Source: Eledone cirrhosa
Lineage: Eukaryota; Mollusca; Cephalopoda; Octopoda; Eledonidae
Assembly (NCBI GenBank): GCA_964016885.1
Contig: OZ024748.1
Coordinates: forward strand, 26,419,515 to 26,483,514
Direction of reading: 5' to 3'
DNA: 64,000 bases
The position numbers and the translations under genes are program-made. Below are positions 42,401 to 57,400 of the stretch, piece after piece; the stretch's first letter is position 1, and each line of letters opens with the position of its first letter. The notes under the pieces are model-generated. The model saw only the letters and a list, made by a program, of their open reading frames with translations. It did no database searches and was not told the origin of the DNA.

Positions 42401-45400
42401 CTATCAAGACACCTACAAGCACGGCAGAAAAGATCACTGAAACTATAACAGACACAGTAGCAACAACATCACAGCTTCCTTCAACAAGTGAAATCCATAT
42501 AGAAACTCCTAAATCTACTTCTGAACTGCCTTATACAACTGACATTGAAACAAGTACAGCGGAAAGGACAACACAAATTACAGATATTGAAACTGAACGC
42601 ACAACTCAGACAGAAATTACACCACAACTAACAACATCTCCTGAAGAAACAACTCTGTCTACTCAGGTAGAGGACATCGTAAAGGTGACACCAACACAAG
42701 TTGCTAGCACAATGCATACATCACCTGAAACAACAGTTGTTTCATCTCCAGAACGCACCTCTATAACACCTACAGATGAACTTACTAGTATTGAATATAC
42801 AACTGAGACATCAACTGAAAAACCACTACCTATCAAGACACCTACAAGCACAGCGGAAAAGATCACTGAAACTAGAACAGACACAACAGCAACAACATCA
42901 CAGCTTCCTTTAAGAACAACACAAGTTACAGATATTGAAACTGAGCGCACAACTCAGACAGAAATTACACCACAACAAACAACATCTCCTAAAGAAACAA
43001 CACTGTCTACTCATATAACTGACATTGAAACAAGTACAGTGGAAAGAACAACACAAATTACAGATATTGAAACTGAACGCACAACTCAGACAGAAATTAC
43101 ACCACAACTAACAACATCTGAAGAAACAACTCTGTCAACTCAGGTAGAGGACATCGAAAAGGTGACACCAACAACAGTTGTTTCATCTCCAGAACACACC
43201 TCTATAACACCTACAGGTGAACTTACTAGTATTGAATATACAACTGAGACATCAACTGAAAAACCACTACCTGTCAAGACACATACAAGCACCGCAGAAA
43301 AGATCACTGAAACTAGAACAGACACAACAGCAACAACATCACAGTTTCCTTTAACAAGTGAAATCCATATAGAAACTCATAAATCTACTTCTGAACTGCC
43401 TCATATAACTGACATTGAAACAAGTACAGTGGAAAGAACAACACAAATTACAGATATTGAAACTGAACGCACAACTCAAGCAGAAATTACACCACAACAA
43501 ACACCATCTCCTGAAGAAACAACTCTGTCTGCTCAGGTAGAGGACATCGAAAAGGTGACACCAACACAAGTTGCTAGAACAATGCATACATCACCTGAAA
43601 CAACAGTTGTTTCATCTCCAGAACACACCTCTATAACACTTACAGATGAACTTATTAGTATTGAATATACAACTGAGACATCAACTGAAAAACCACTACC
43701 TATCAAGACACCTACAAGCACAGCAGAAAAGATCACTGAAACTATAACAGACACAGCAGCAACAACATCACAGCTTCCTTCAACAAGTGAAATCCATATA
43801 GAAACTCCTAAATCTACTTCTGAACTGCCTCATATAACTGACATTGAAACAAGTACAGTGGAAAGAACAACACAAATTACAGATCTTGAAACTGAACGCA
43901 CAACTCAGACAGAAATTACACCACAACTAACAACATCTCCTGAAGAAACAACTCTGTCTACTCAGGTAGAGGACATCGAAAAGGTGACACCAACACAAGT
44001 TGCTAGCACAATGCATACATCACCTGAAACAACAGTTGTTTCATCTCCAGAACACACCTCTATAACACCTACAGATGAACTTACTAGTATTGAATATACA
44101 ACTGAGACATCAACTGAAAAACCACTACCTATAAAGACACCTACAAGCACAGCAGAAAAGATCACTGAAACTAGAACAGACACAACAGCAACGACATCAC
44201 AGCTTCCTTTAACAACTGAAATCCATATAGAAACTCCTAAATCTACTTCTGAACTGCCTCATATAACTGACATTGAAACAAGTACAGTGGAAAGAACAAC
44301 ACAAATTACAGATATTGAAACTGAACGCACAACTCAGACAGAAATTACACCACAACTAACAACATCTCCTGAAGAAACAACTCTGTCTACTCAGGTAGAG
44401 GACATCGAAAGGGTGACACCAACACAAGTTGCTAGCACAATGCATACATCACCTGAAACAACAGTTGTTTCATCTCCAGAACACACCTCTATAACACCTA
44501 CAGATGAACTTACTAGTATTGAATATACAACTGAGACATCAACTGAAAAACCACTACCTATGACAACAAGTACAAGCACAGCAGAAAAGATCACTGAAAC
44601 TAGAACAGACACAACAGCAACAACATCACAGCTTCCTTCAACAAGTGAAATCCATATAGAAACTCCTAAATCTACTTCTGAACTGCCTCATATAACTGAC
44701 ATTGAAACAAGTACAGTGGAAAGAACAACACAAGTTACAGATATTGAAACTGAGCGCACAACTCAGACAGAAATTACACCACAACACACAACATCTCCTG
44801 AAGAAACAACACTGTCTACTCAGGTAGAGGACATCGTAAAGGTGACAGCAACACAAGTTGCTAGCACAATGCATACATCACCTGAAACGACAGTTGTTTC
44901 ATCTCCTGAACACACCTCTATGACACCTACAGATGAACATACTATTATTGAATATAGAACTGAGACATCAACTGAAAAACCACTACCTATAAAGACACCT
45001 ACAAGCACAGCTGAAAAGATCACTGAAACTATAACAGACATAACAGCAACAACATCACAGCTTCCTTCAACAAGTGAAATCCATATAGAAACTCCTAAAT
45101 CTACTTCTGAACTGCCTCATATAACTGACATTGAAACAAGTACAGTGGAAAGAACAACACACGTTACAGATATTGAAACTGAACGCACAACTCAGACAGA
45201 AATTACACCACAACTAACAACATCTCCTGAAGAAACAACTCTGTCTACTCAGGTAGAGGACATCGAAAAGGTGACACCAACACAAGTTGCTAGCACAATG
45301 CATACATCACCTGAAAGAACAGTTGTTTCATCTCCTGAACACACTTCTATAACACCTACAGATGAACTCACTATTAAAGAATACATAACTGAGACATCAA

Positions 45401-48400
45401 CAGAAAAATCACTACCTATGACAACACCTACACGCACAGCAGAAAAGATCACTGAAACTAGAACAGACACAGCAGCAACAACATCACAGCTTCCTTCAAC
45501 AAGTGAAATCCATATAGAAACTCATAAATCTACTTCTGAACTGCCTCATATAACTGACATTGAAAAAAGTACAGTGGAAAGAACAACACAAGTTACAAAT
45601 ATTGAAACTAAGCGCACAACTCAGACAGAAATTACACCACAACAAACAACATCTCCTGAAGAAACAACGCTGTCTACTCAGGTAGAGGACATCGTAAAGG
45701 TGACACCAACACAAGTTGCTAGCACAATGCATACATCACCTGAAACAACAGTTGTTTCATCTCCTGAACACACCTCTATAACACCTACAGATGAACTTAC
45801 TAGTATTGAATATACAACTGAGACATCAACTGAAAAACCACTACCTATCAAGACACATACAAGCACAGCAGAAAAGATCACTGAAACTAGAACAGACACA
45901 ACAGCAACAACATCACAGCTTCCTTCAACAAGTGAAATCCATATAGAAACTCCTAAATCTACTTCTGAACTGCCTCATATAACTGACATTGAAACAAGTA
46001 CAGTGGAAAGAACAACACAAATTACAGATATTGAGACTGAACGCACAACTCAGACAGAAAGTACACCACAACTAACAACATCTCCTGAAGAAACAACTCT
46101 GTCTACTCAGGTAGAGGACATCGAAAGGGTGACACCAACACAAGTTGCTAGCACAATGCATACATCACCTGAAACAAAAGTTGTTTCATCTTCTGAACAC
46201 ACCTCTATAACACCTACAGATGAACTTACTAGTATTGAATATAGAACTGAGACATCAACTGAAAAATCACTACCTACGATAACACCTACAAGCACAGCAG
46301 AAAAGATCACTGAAAATATAACAGACACAACAGCAACAACGTCACAGCTTCCTTCAACAAGTGAAATCCATATAGAAACTCCTAAATCTACTTCTGAACT
46401 GCCTCATATAACTGACATTGAAACAAGTACAGTGGAAAGAACAACACAAGTTACAGATATTGAAACTGAGCGCACAACTCAGACAGAAATTACACCACAA
46501 CAAACAACATCTGAAGAAACAACACTGTCTACTCAGGTAGAGGACATCGTAAAGGTGACACCAACACAAGTTGCTAGCACAATGCATACATCACCTGAAA
46601 CAACAGTTGTTTCGTCTCCAGAACACACCTCTATAACACCTACACATGAACTTACTAGTATTGAATATACAACTGAGACATCAACTGAAAAACCACTACC
46701 TATAAAGACACCTACAAGCACAGCTGAAAAGATCACTGAAACTATAACAGACACAACAGCAACAACATCAAAGCTTCCTTCAACAAGTGAAACCCATATA
46801 GAAACTCCTAAATCTACTTCTGAACTGCCTCATATAACTTACATTGAAACAAGTACAGTGGAAAGAACAACACAAATTACAGATATTGAAACTGAACGCA
46901 CAACTCAGACAGAAATTACACCACAACTAACAACATCTCCTGAAGAAACAAGTCTGTCTACTCAGGTAGAGGACATCGAAAGGGTGCCACCAACACAAGT
47001 TGCTAGCACAATGCATACATCACCTGAAACAACAGTTGTTTCATCTCCAGAACACACCTCTATAACACCTACAGATGAACTTACTAGTATTGAATATAGA
47101 ACTGAGACATCAACTGAAAAATCACTACCTACGATAACACCTACAAGCACAGCAGAAAAGATCACTGAAACTATAACAGACACAACAGCAACAACATCAC
47201 AGCTTCCTTCAACAAGTGAAATCCATATAGAAACTCCTAAATCTACTTCTGAACTGCCTCATATAACTGACATTGAAACAAGTACAGTGGAAAGAACAAC
47301 ACAAATTACAGATATTGAAACTGAACGCAGAACTCAGACAGAAATTACACCACAACTAACAACATCTCCTGAAGAAGCAACTCTGTCTACTCAGGTAGAG
47401 GACATCGAAAGGGTGACACCAACACAAGTTGCTAGCACAATGCATACATCACCTGAAACAACAGTTGTTTCATCTCCAGAACACACCTCTATAACACCTA
47501 CAGATGAACTTACTAGTATTGAATATATAACTGAGACATCAACTGAAAAACCACTACCTATCAAGACACCTACAAGCACAGCAGAAAAGATCACTGAACC
47601 TAGAACAGACACAACAGCAACAACATCACAGCTTCCTTCAACAAGTGAAATCCATATAGAAACTCCTAAATCTACTTCTGAACTGCCTCATATAACTGAC
47701 ATTGAAACAAGTACAGTGGAAAGAACAACACAAATTACAGATATTGAAACTGAACGCACAACTCAGACAGAAATTACACCACAACTAACAACATCTCCTG
47801 AAGAAACAACTCTGTCTACTCAGGTAGAGGACATCGAAAGGGTGACACCAACACAAGTTGCTAGCACAATGCATACATCACCTGAAACAACAGTTGTTTC
47901 ATCTCCAGAAATCACCTCTATAACACCTACAGATGAACTTACTAGTATTGAATATACAACTGTGACATCAACTGAAAAACCACTACCTATAAAGACACCT
48001 ACAAGCACAGCTGAAAAGATCACTGAAACTAGAACAGACACAACAGCAACAACATCACAGCTTCCTTCAGCAAGTGAAATCCATATAGAAACTCCTAAAT
48101 CTACTTCTGAACTGCCTCATATAACAGACATTGAAACAAGTACAATGGAAAGAACAACACAAATTACAGATATTGAAACGGAACGCACAACTCAGACAGA
48201 AATTACACCACAACTAACAACATCTCCTGAAGAAACAACTCTGTCTACTCAGGTAGAGGACATCAAAAGGGTGACACCAACACAAGTTGCTAGCACAATG
48301 CATACATCACCTGAAACAACAGTTGTTTCATCTCCAGAACACACCTCTATAACACCTACAGATGAACTTACTAGTATTGAATATACAACTGAGACATCAA

Positions 48401-51400
48401 CTGAAAAACCACTACCTATAAAGACACCTACAAGCACAGCTGAAAAGATCACTGAAACTATAACAGACACAACATCAACAACAACACAGCTTCCTTCAAC
48501 AAGTGAAATCCATATAGAAACTCCTAAATCTACTTCTGAACTGCCTCATATAACTGACATTGAAACAAGTACAGTGGAAAGAACAACACAAATTACAGAT
48601 ATTGAAACTGAACGCACAACTCAGACAGAAATTACACCACAACTAACAACATCTCCTGAAGAAACAACTCTGTCTACTCAGGTAGAGGACATCGAAAGGG
48701 TGACACCAACACAAGTTGCTAGCACAATGCATACATCACCTGAAACAACAGTTGTTTCATCTCCAGAACACACCTCTATAACACCTACAGATGAACTTAC
48801 TAGTATTGAATATACAACTGAGACATCAACTGAAAAACCACTACCTATAAAGACACCTACAAGCACAGCAGAAAAGATCACTGAAACTATAACAGACACA
48901 ACAGCAACAACATCACAGCTTCCTTCAACAAGTGAAATCCATATAGAAACTCCTAAATCTACTTCTGAACTGCCTCATATAACTGACATTGAAACAAGTA
49001 CAGTGGAAAGAACAACACAAATTACAGATATTGAAACTGAACGCACAACTCAGACAGAAATTACACCACAACTAACAACATCTCCTGAAGAAACAACTCT
49101 GTCTACTCAGGTAGAGGACATCGAAAAGGTGACACCAACACAAGTTGCTAGCACAATGCATACATCACCTGAAACAACAGTTGTTTCATCTCCAGAACAC
49201 ACCTCTATAACACCTACAAATGAACTTACTAGTATTGAATATACAACTGAGACATCAACTGAAAAACCACTACCTATAAAGACACCTACAAGCACAGCTG
49301 AAAAGATCACTGAAACTATAACAGACACAACAGCAACAACATCACAGCTTCCTTCAACAAGTGAAATCCATATAGAAACTCCTAAATCTACTTCTGAACT
49401 GCCTCATATAACTGACGTTGAAACAAGTACGATGGAAAGAACAACACAAATTACAGATATTGAAACTGAACGCACAACTCAGACAGAAATTACACCACAA
49501 CTAACAACATCTCCTGAAGAAACAACTCTGTCTACTCAGGTAGAGGACATCGAAAAGGTGACACCAACACGAGTTGCTAGCACAATGCATACATCACCTG
49601 AAACAACAGTTGTTTCATCTCCTGAACACACCTCTATAACATCTACAGATGAACTTACTAGTATTGAATATAGAACTGAGACATCAACTGAAAAATCACT
49701 ACCTACGATAACACCTACAAGCACAGCAGAAAAGATCACTGAAACTATAACAGACACAACAGCAACAACATCACAGCTTCCTTCAACAAGTGAAATCCAT
49801 ATAGAAACTCCTAAATCTACTTCTGAACTGCCTCATATAACTGACATTGAAACAAGTACAGTGGAAAGGACAACACAAATTACAGATATTGAAACTGAAC
49901 GCACAACTCAGACAGAAATTACACCACAACTAACAACATCTCCTGAAGAAACAACTCTGTCTACTCAGGTAGAGGACATCGTAAAGGTGACACCAACACA
50001 AGTTGCTAGCACAATGCATACATCACCTGAAACAACAGTTGTTTCGTCTCCAGAACACACCTCTATAACACCTACAGATGAACTTACTAGTATTGAATAT
50101 ACAACTGAGACATCAACTGAAAAACCACTACCTATCAAGACACCTACAAGCACGGCAGAAAAGATCACTGAAACTATAACAGACACAGTAGCAACAACAT
50201 CACAGCTTCCTTCAACAAGTGAAATCCATATAGAAACTCCTAAATCTACTTCTGAACTGCCTTATACAACTGACATTGAAACAAGTACAGCGGAAAGGAC
50301 AACACAAATTACAGATATTGAAACTGAACGCACAACTCAGACAGAAATTACACCACAACTAACAACATCTCCTGAAGAAACAACTCTGTCTACTCAGGTA
50401 GAGGACATCGAAAGGGTGACACCAACACAAGTTGCTAGCACAATGCATACATCACCTGAAACAACAGTTGTTTCATCTCCAGAACACACCTCTATAACAC
50501 CTACAGATGAACTTACTAGTATTGAATATACAACTGAGACATCAACTGAAAAACCACTACCTATGACAACAAGTACAAGCACAGCAGAAAAGATCACTGA
50601 AACTAGAACAGACACAACAGCAACAACATCACAGCTTCCTTCAACAAGTGAAATCCATATAGAAACTCCTAAATCTACTTCTGAACTGCCTCATATAACT
50701 GACATTGAAACAAGTACAGTGGAAAGAACAACACAAGTTACAGATATTGAAACTGAGCGCACAACTCAGACAGAAATTACACCACAACACACAACATCTC
50801 CTGAAGAAACAACACTGTCTACTCAGGTAGAGGACATCAAAAGGGTGACACCAACACAAGTTGCTAGCACAATGCATACATCACCTGAAACAACAGTTGT
50901 TTCATCTCCAGAACACACCTCTATAACACCTACAGATGAACTTACTAGTATTGAATATAGAACTGAGACATCAACTGAAAAATCACTACCTACGATAACA
51001 CCTACAAGCACAGCAGAAAAGATCACTGAAACTATAACAGACACAACAGCAACAACATCACAGCTTCCTTCAACAAGTGAAATCCATATAGAAACTCCTA
51101 AATCTACTTCTGAACTGCCTCATATAACTGACATTGAAACAAGTACAGTGGAAAGGACAACACAAATTACAGATATTGAAACTGAACGCACAACTCAGAC
51201 AGAAATTACACCACAACTAACAACATCTCCTGAAGAAACAACTCTGTCTACTCAGGTAGAGGACATCGAAAAGGTGACACCAACACAAGTTGCTAGCACA
51301 ATGCATACATCACCTGAAACAACAGTTGTTTCATCTCCAGAACACACCTCTATAACACCTACAGATGAACTTACTAGTATTGAATATACAACTGAGACAT

Positions 51401-54400
51401 CAACTGAAAAACCACTACCTATCAAGACACCTACAAGCACGGCAGAAAAGATCACTGAAACTATAACAGACACAGTAGCAACAACATCACAGCTTCCTTC
51501 AACAAGTGAAATCCATATAGAAACTCCTAAATCTACTTCTGAACTGCCTTATACAACTGACATTGAAACAAGTACAGCGGAAAGGACAACACAAATTACA
51601 GATATTGAAACTGAACGCACAACTCAGACAGAAATTACACCACAACTAACAACATCTCCTGAAGAAACAACTCTGTCTACTCAGGTAGAGGACATCGTAA
51701 AGGTGACACCAACACAAGTTGCTAGCACAATGCATACATCACCTGAAACAACAGTTGTTTCATCTCCAGAACGCACCTCTATAACACCTACAGATGAACT
51801 TACTAGTATTGAATATACAACTGAGACATCAACTGAAAAACCACTACCTATCAAGACACCTACAAGCACAGCGGAAAAGATCACTGAAACTAGAACAGAC
51901 ACAACAGCAACAACATCACAGCTTCCTTTAAGAACAACACAAGTTACAGATATTGAAACTGAGCGCACAACTCAGACAGAAATTACACCACAACAAACAA
52001 CATCTCCTAAAGAAACAACACTGTCTACTCATATAACTGACATTGAAACAAGTACAGTGGAAAGAACAACACAAATTACAGATATTGAAACTGAACGCAC
52101 AACTCAGACAGAAATTACACCACAACTAACAACATCTGAAGAAACAACTCTGTCAACTCAGGTAGAGGACATCGAAAAGGTGACACCAACAACAGTTGTT
52201 TCATCTCCAGAACACACCTCTATAACACCTACAGGTGAACTTACTAGTATTGAATATACAACTGAGACATCAACTGAAAAACCACTACCTGTCAAGACAC
52301 ATACAAGCACCGCAGAAAAGATCACTGAAACTAGAACAGACACAACAGCAACAACATCACAGTTTCCTTTAACAAGTGAAATCCATATAGAAACTCATAA
52401 ATCTACTTCTGAACTGCCTCATATAACTGACATTGAAACAAGTACAGTGGAAAGAACAACACAAATTACAGATATTGAAACTGAACGCACAACTCAAGCA
52501 GAAATTACACCACAACAAACAACATCTCCTGAAGAAACAACTCTGTCTGCTCAGGTAGAGGACATCGAAAAGGTGACACCAACACAAGTTGCTAGAACAA
52601 TGCATACATCACCTGAAACAACAGTTGTTTCATCTCCAGAACACACCTCTATAACACCTACAAATGAACTTACTAGTATTGAATATACAACTGAGACATC
52701 AACTGAAAAACCACTACCTATAAAGACACCTACAAGCACAGCTGAAAAGATCACTGAAACTATAACAGACACAACAGCAACAACATCACAGCTTCCTTCA
52801 ACAAGTGAAATCCATATAGAAACTCCTAAATCTACTTCTGAACTGCCTCATATAACTGACGTTGAAACAAGTACGATGGAAAGAACAACACAAATTACAG
52901 ATATTGAAACTGAACGCACAACTCAGACAGAAATTACACCACAACTAACAACATCTCCTGAAGAAACAACTCTGTCTACTCAGGTAGAGGACATCGAAAA
53001 GGTGACACCAACACGAGTTGCTAGCACAATGCATACATCACCTGAAACAACAGTTGTTTCATCTCCTGAACACACCTCTATAACATCTACAGATGAACTT
53101 ACTAGTATTGAATATAGAACTGAGACATCAACTGAAAAATCACTACCTACGATAACACCTACAAGCACAGCAGAAAAGATCACTGAAACTATAACAGACA
53201 CAACAGCAACAACATCACAGCTTCCTTCAACAAGTGAAATCCATATAGAAACTCCTAAATCTACTTCTGAACTGCCTCATATAACTGACATTGAAACAAG
53301 TACAGTGGAAAGGACAACACAAATTACAGATATTGAAACTGAACGCACAACTCAGACAGAAATTACACCACAACTAACAACATCTCCTGAAGAAACAACT
53401 CTGTCTACTCAGGTAGAGGACATCGTAAAGGTGACACCAACACAAGTTGCTAGCACAATGCATACATCACCTGAAACAACAGTTGTTTCGTCTCCAGAAC
53501 ACACCTCTATAACACCTACAGATGAACTTACTAGTATTGAATATACAACTGAGACATCAACTGAAAAACCACTACCTATCAAGACACCTACAAGCACGGC
53601 AGAAAAGATCACTGAAACTATAACAGACACAGTAGCAACAACATCACAGCTTCCTTCAACAAGTGAAATCCATATAGAAACTCCTAAATCTACTTCTGAA
53701 CTGCCTTATACAACTGACATTGAAACAAGTACAGCGGAAAGGACAACACAAATTACAGATATTGAAACTGAACGCACAACTCAGACAGAAATTACACCAC
53801 AACTAACAACATCTCCTGAAGAAACAACTCTGTCTACTCAGGTAGAGGACATCGAAAGGGTGACACCAACACAAGTTGCTAGCACAATGCATACATCACC
53901 TGAAACAACAGTTGTTTCATCTCCAGAACACACCTCTATAACACCTACAGATGAACTTACTAGTATTGAATATACAACTGAGACATCAACTGAAAAACCA
54001 CTACCTATGACAACAAGTACAAGCACAGCAGAAAAGATCACTGAAACTAGAACAGACACAACAGCAACAACATCACAGCTTCCTTCAACAAGTGAAATCC
54101 ATATAGAAACTCCTAAATCTACTTCTGAACTGCCTCATATAACTGACATTGAAACAAGTACAGTGGAAAGAACAACACAAGTTACAGATATTGAAACTGA
54201 GCGCACAACTCAGACAGAAATTACACCACAACACACAACATCTCCTGAAGAAACAACACTGTCTACTCAGGTAGAGGACATCAAAAGGGTGACACCAACA
54301 CAAGTTGCTAGCACAATGCATACATCACCTGAAACAACAGTTGTTTCATCTCCAGAACACACCTCTATAACACCTACAGATGAACTTACTAGTATTGAAT

Positions 54401-57400
54401 ATAGAACTGAGACATCAACTGAAAAATCACTACCTACGATAACACCTACAAGCACAGCAGAAAAGATCACTGAAACTATAACAGACACAACAGCAACAAC
54501 ATCACAGCTTCCTTCAACAAGTGAAATCCATATAGAAACTCCTAAATCTACTTCTGAACTGCCTCATATAACTGACATTGAAACAAGTACAGTGGAAAGG
54601 ACAACACAAATTACAGATATTGAAACTGAACGCACAACTCAGACAGAAATTACACCACAACTAACAACATCTCCTGAAGAAACAACTCTGTCTACTCAGG
54701 TAGAGGACATCGAAAAGGTGACACCAACACAAGTTGCTAGCACAATGCATACATCACCTGAAACAACAGTTGTTTCATCTCCAGAACACACCTCTATAAC
54801 ACCTACAGATGAACTTACTAGTATTGAATATACAACTGAGACATCAACTGAAAAACCACTACCTATCAAGACACCTACAAGCACGGCAGAAAAGATCACT
54901 GAAACTATAACAGACACAGTAGCAACAACATCACAGCTTCCTTCAACAAGTGAAATCCATATAGAAACTCCTAAATCTACTTCTGAACTGCCTTATACAA
55001 CTGACATTGAAACAAGTACAGCGGAAAGGACAACACAAATTACAGATATTGAAACTGAACGCACAACTCAGACAGAAATTACACCACAACTAACAACATC
55101 TCCTGAAGAAACAACTCTGTCTACTCAGGTAGAGGACATCGTAAAGGTGACACCAACACAAGTTGCTAGCACAATGCATACATCACCTGAAACAACAGTT
55201 GTTTCATCTCCAGAACGCACCTCTATAACACCTACAGATGAACTTACTAGTATTGAATATACAACTGAGACATCAACTGAAAAACCACTACCTATCAAGA
55301 CACCTACAAGCACAGCGGAAAAGATCACTGAAACTAGAACAGACACAACAGCAACAACATCACAGCTTCCTTTAAGAACAACACAAGTTACAGATATTGA
55401 AACTGAGCGCACAACTCAGACAGAAATTACACCACAACAAACAACATCTCCTAAAGAAACAACACTGTCTACTCATATAACTGACATTGAAACAAGTACA
55501 GTGGAAAGAACAACACAAATTACAGATATTGAAACTGAACGCACAACTCAGACAGAAATTACACCACAACTAACAACATCTGAAGAAACAACTCTGTCAA
55601 CTCAGGTAGAGGACATCGAAAAGGTGACACCAACAACAGTTGTTTCATCTCCAGAACACACCTCTATAACACCTACAGGTGAACTTACTAGTATTGAATA
55701 TACAACTGAGACATCAACTGAAAAACCACTACCTGTCAAGACACATACAAGCACCGCAGAAAAGATCACTGAAACTAGAACAGACACAACAGCAACAACA
55801 TCACAGTTTCCTTTAACAAGTGAAATCCATATAGAAACTCATAAATCTACTTCTGAACTGCCTCATATAACTGACATTGAAACAAGTACAGTGGAAAGAA
55901 CAACACAAATTACAGATATTGAAACTGAACGCACAACTCAAGCAGAAATTACACCACAACAAACAACATCTCCTGAAGAAACAACTCTGTCTGCTCAGGT
56001 AGAGGACATCGAAAAGGTGACACCAACACAAGTTGCTAGAACAATGCATACATCACCTGAAACAACAGTTGTTTCATCTCCAGAACACACCTCTATAACA
56101 CTTACAGATGAACTTATTAGTATTGAATATACAACTGAGACATCAACTGAAAAACCACTACCTATCAAGACACCTACAAGCACAGCAGAAAAGATCACTG
56201 AAACTATAACAGACACAGCAGCAACAACATCACAGCTTCCTTCAACAAGTGAAATCCATATAGAAACTCCTAAATCTACTTCTGAACTGCCTCATATAAC
56301 TGACATTGAAACAAGTACAGTGGAAAGAACAACACAAATTACAGATATTGAAACTGAACGCACAACTCAGACAGAAATTACACCACAACTAACAACATCT
56401 CCTGAAGAAACAACTCTGTCTACTCAGGTAGAGGACATCGAAAAGGTGACACCAACACAAGTTGCTAGCACAATGCATACATCACCTGAAACAACAGTTG
56501 TTTCATCTCCAGAACACACCTCTATAACACCTACAGATGAACTTACTAGTATTGAATATACAACTGAGACATCAACTGAAAAACCACTACCTATAAAGAC
56601 ACCTACAAGCACAGCAGAAAAGATCACTGAAACTAGAACAGACACAACAGCAACGACATCACAGCTTCCTTTAACAACTGAAATCCATATAGAAACTCCT
56701 AAATCTACTTCTGAACTGCCTCATATAACTGACATTGAAACAAGTACAGTGGAAAGAACAACACAAATTACAGATATTGAAACTGAACGCACAACTCAGA
56801 CAGAAATTACACCACAACTAACAACATCTCCTGAAGAAACAACTCTGTCTACTCAGGTAGAGGACATCGAAAGGGTGACACCAACACAAGTTGCTAGCAC
56901 AATGCATACATCACCTGAAACAACAGTTGTTTCATCTCCAGAACACACCTCTATAACACCTACAGATGAACTTACTAGTATTGAATATACAACTGAGACA
57001 TCAACTGAAAAACCACTACCTATGACAACAAGTACAAGCACAGCAGAAAAGATCACTGAAACTAGAACAGACACAACAGCAACAACATCACAGCTTCCTT
57101 CAACAAGTGAAATCCATATAGAAACTCCTAAATCTACTTCTGAACTGCCTCATATAACTGACATTGAAACAAGTACAGTGGAAAGAACAACACAAGTTAC
57201 AGATATTGAAACTGAGCGCACAACTCAGACAGAAATTACACCACAACACACAACATCTCCTGAAGAAACAACACTGTCTACTCAGGTAGAGGACATCGTA
57301 AAGGTGACAGCAACACAAGTTGCTAGCACAATGCATACATCACCTGAAACGACAGTTGTTTCATCTCCTGAACACACCTCTATGACACCTACAGATGAAC

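Larger units (their letters stand above)
41920..50560 (+). repeat. Large duplication of about 8.6 kb, copy A (offset 12,462 bp)
   Basis: Every marked unit from about 42.0 kb to 50.5 kb recurs in the same order 12,462 bp downstream, including the rearranged block, the Met-Thr-Thr-Ser cassette, the Lys99 unit, the Asn126 unit, both register shifts and the GCA at residue 52 (about 47,376). Differences noticed are few: ACC against ACA near 43,503, CTT against ATT near 43,885, AAT against GAT near 49,219, and GAA against GAG near 49,624. The match stops where residues 113-116 become Met-Thr-Thr-Ser here but Ile-Lys-Thr-Pro in the partner. Confidence 0.85.
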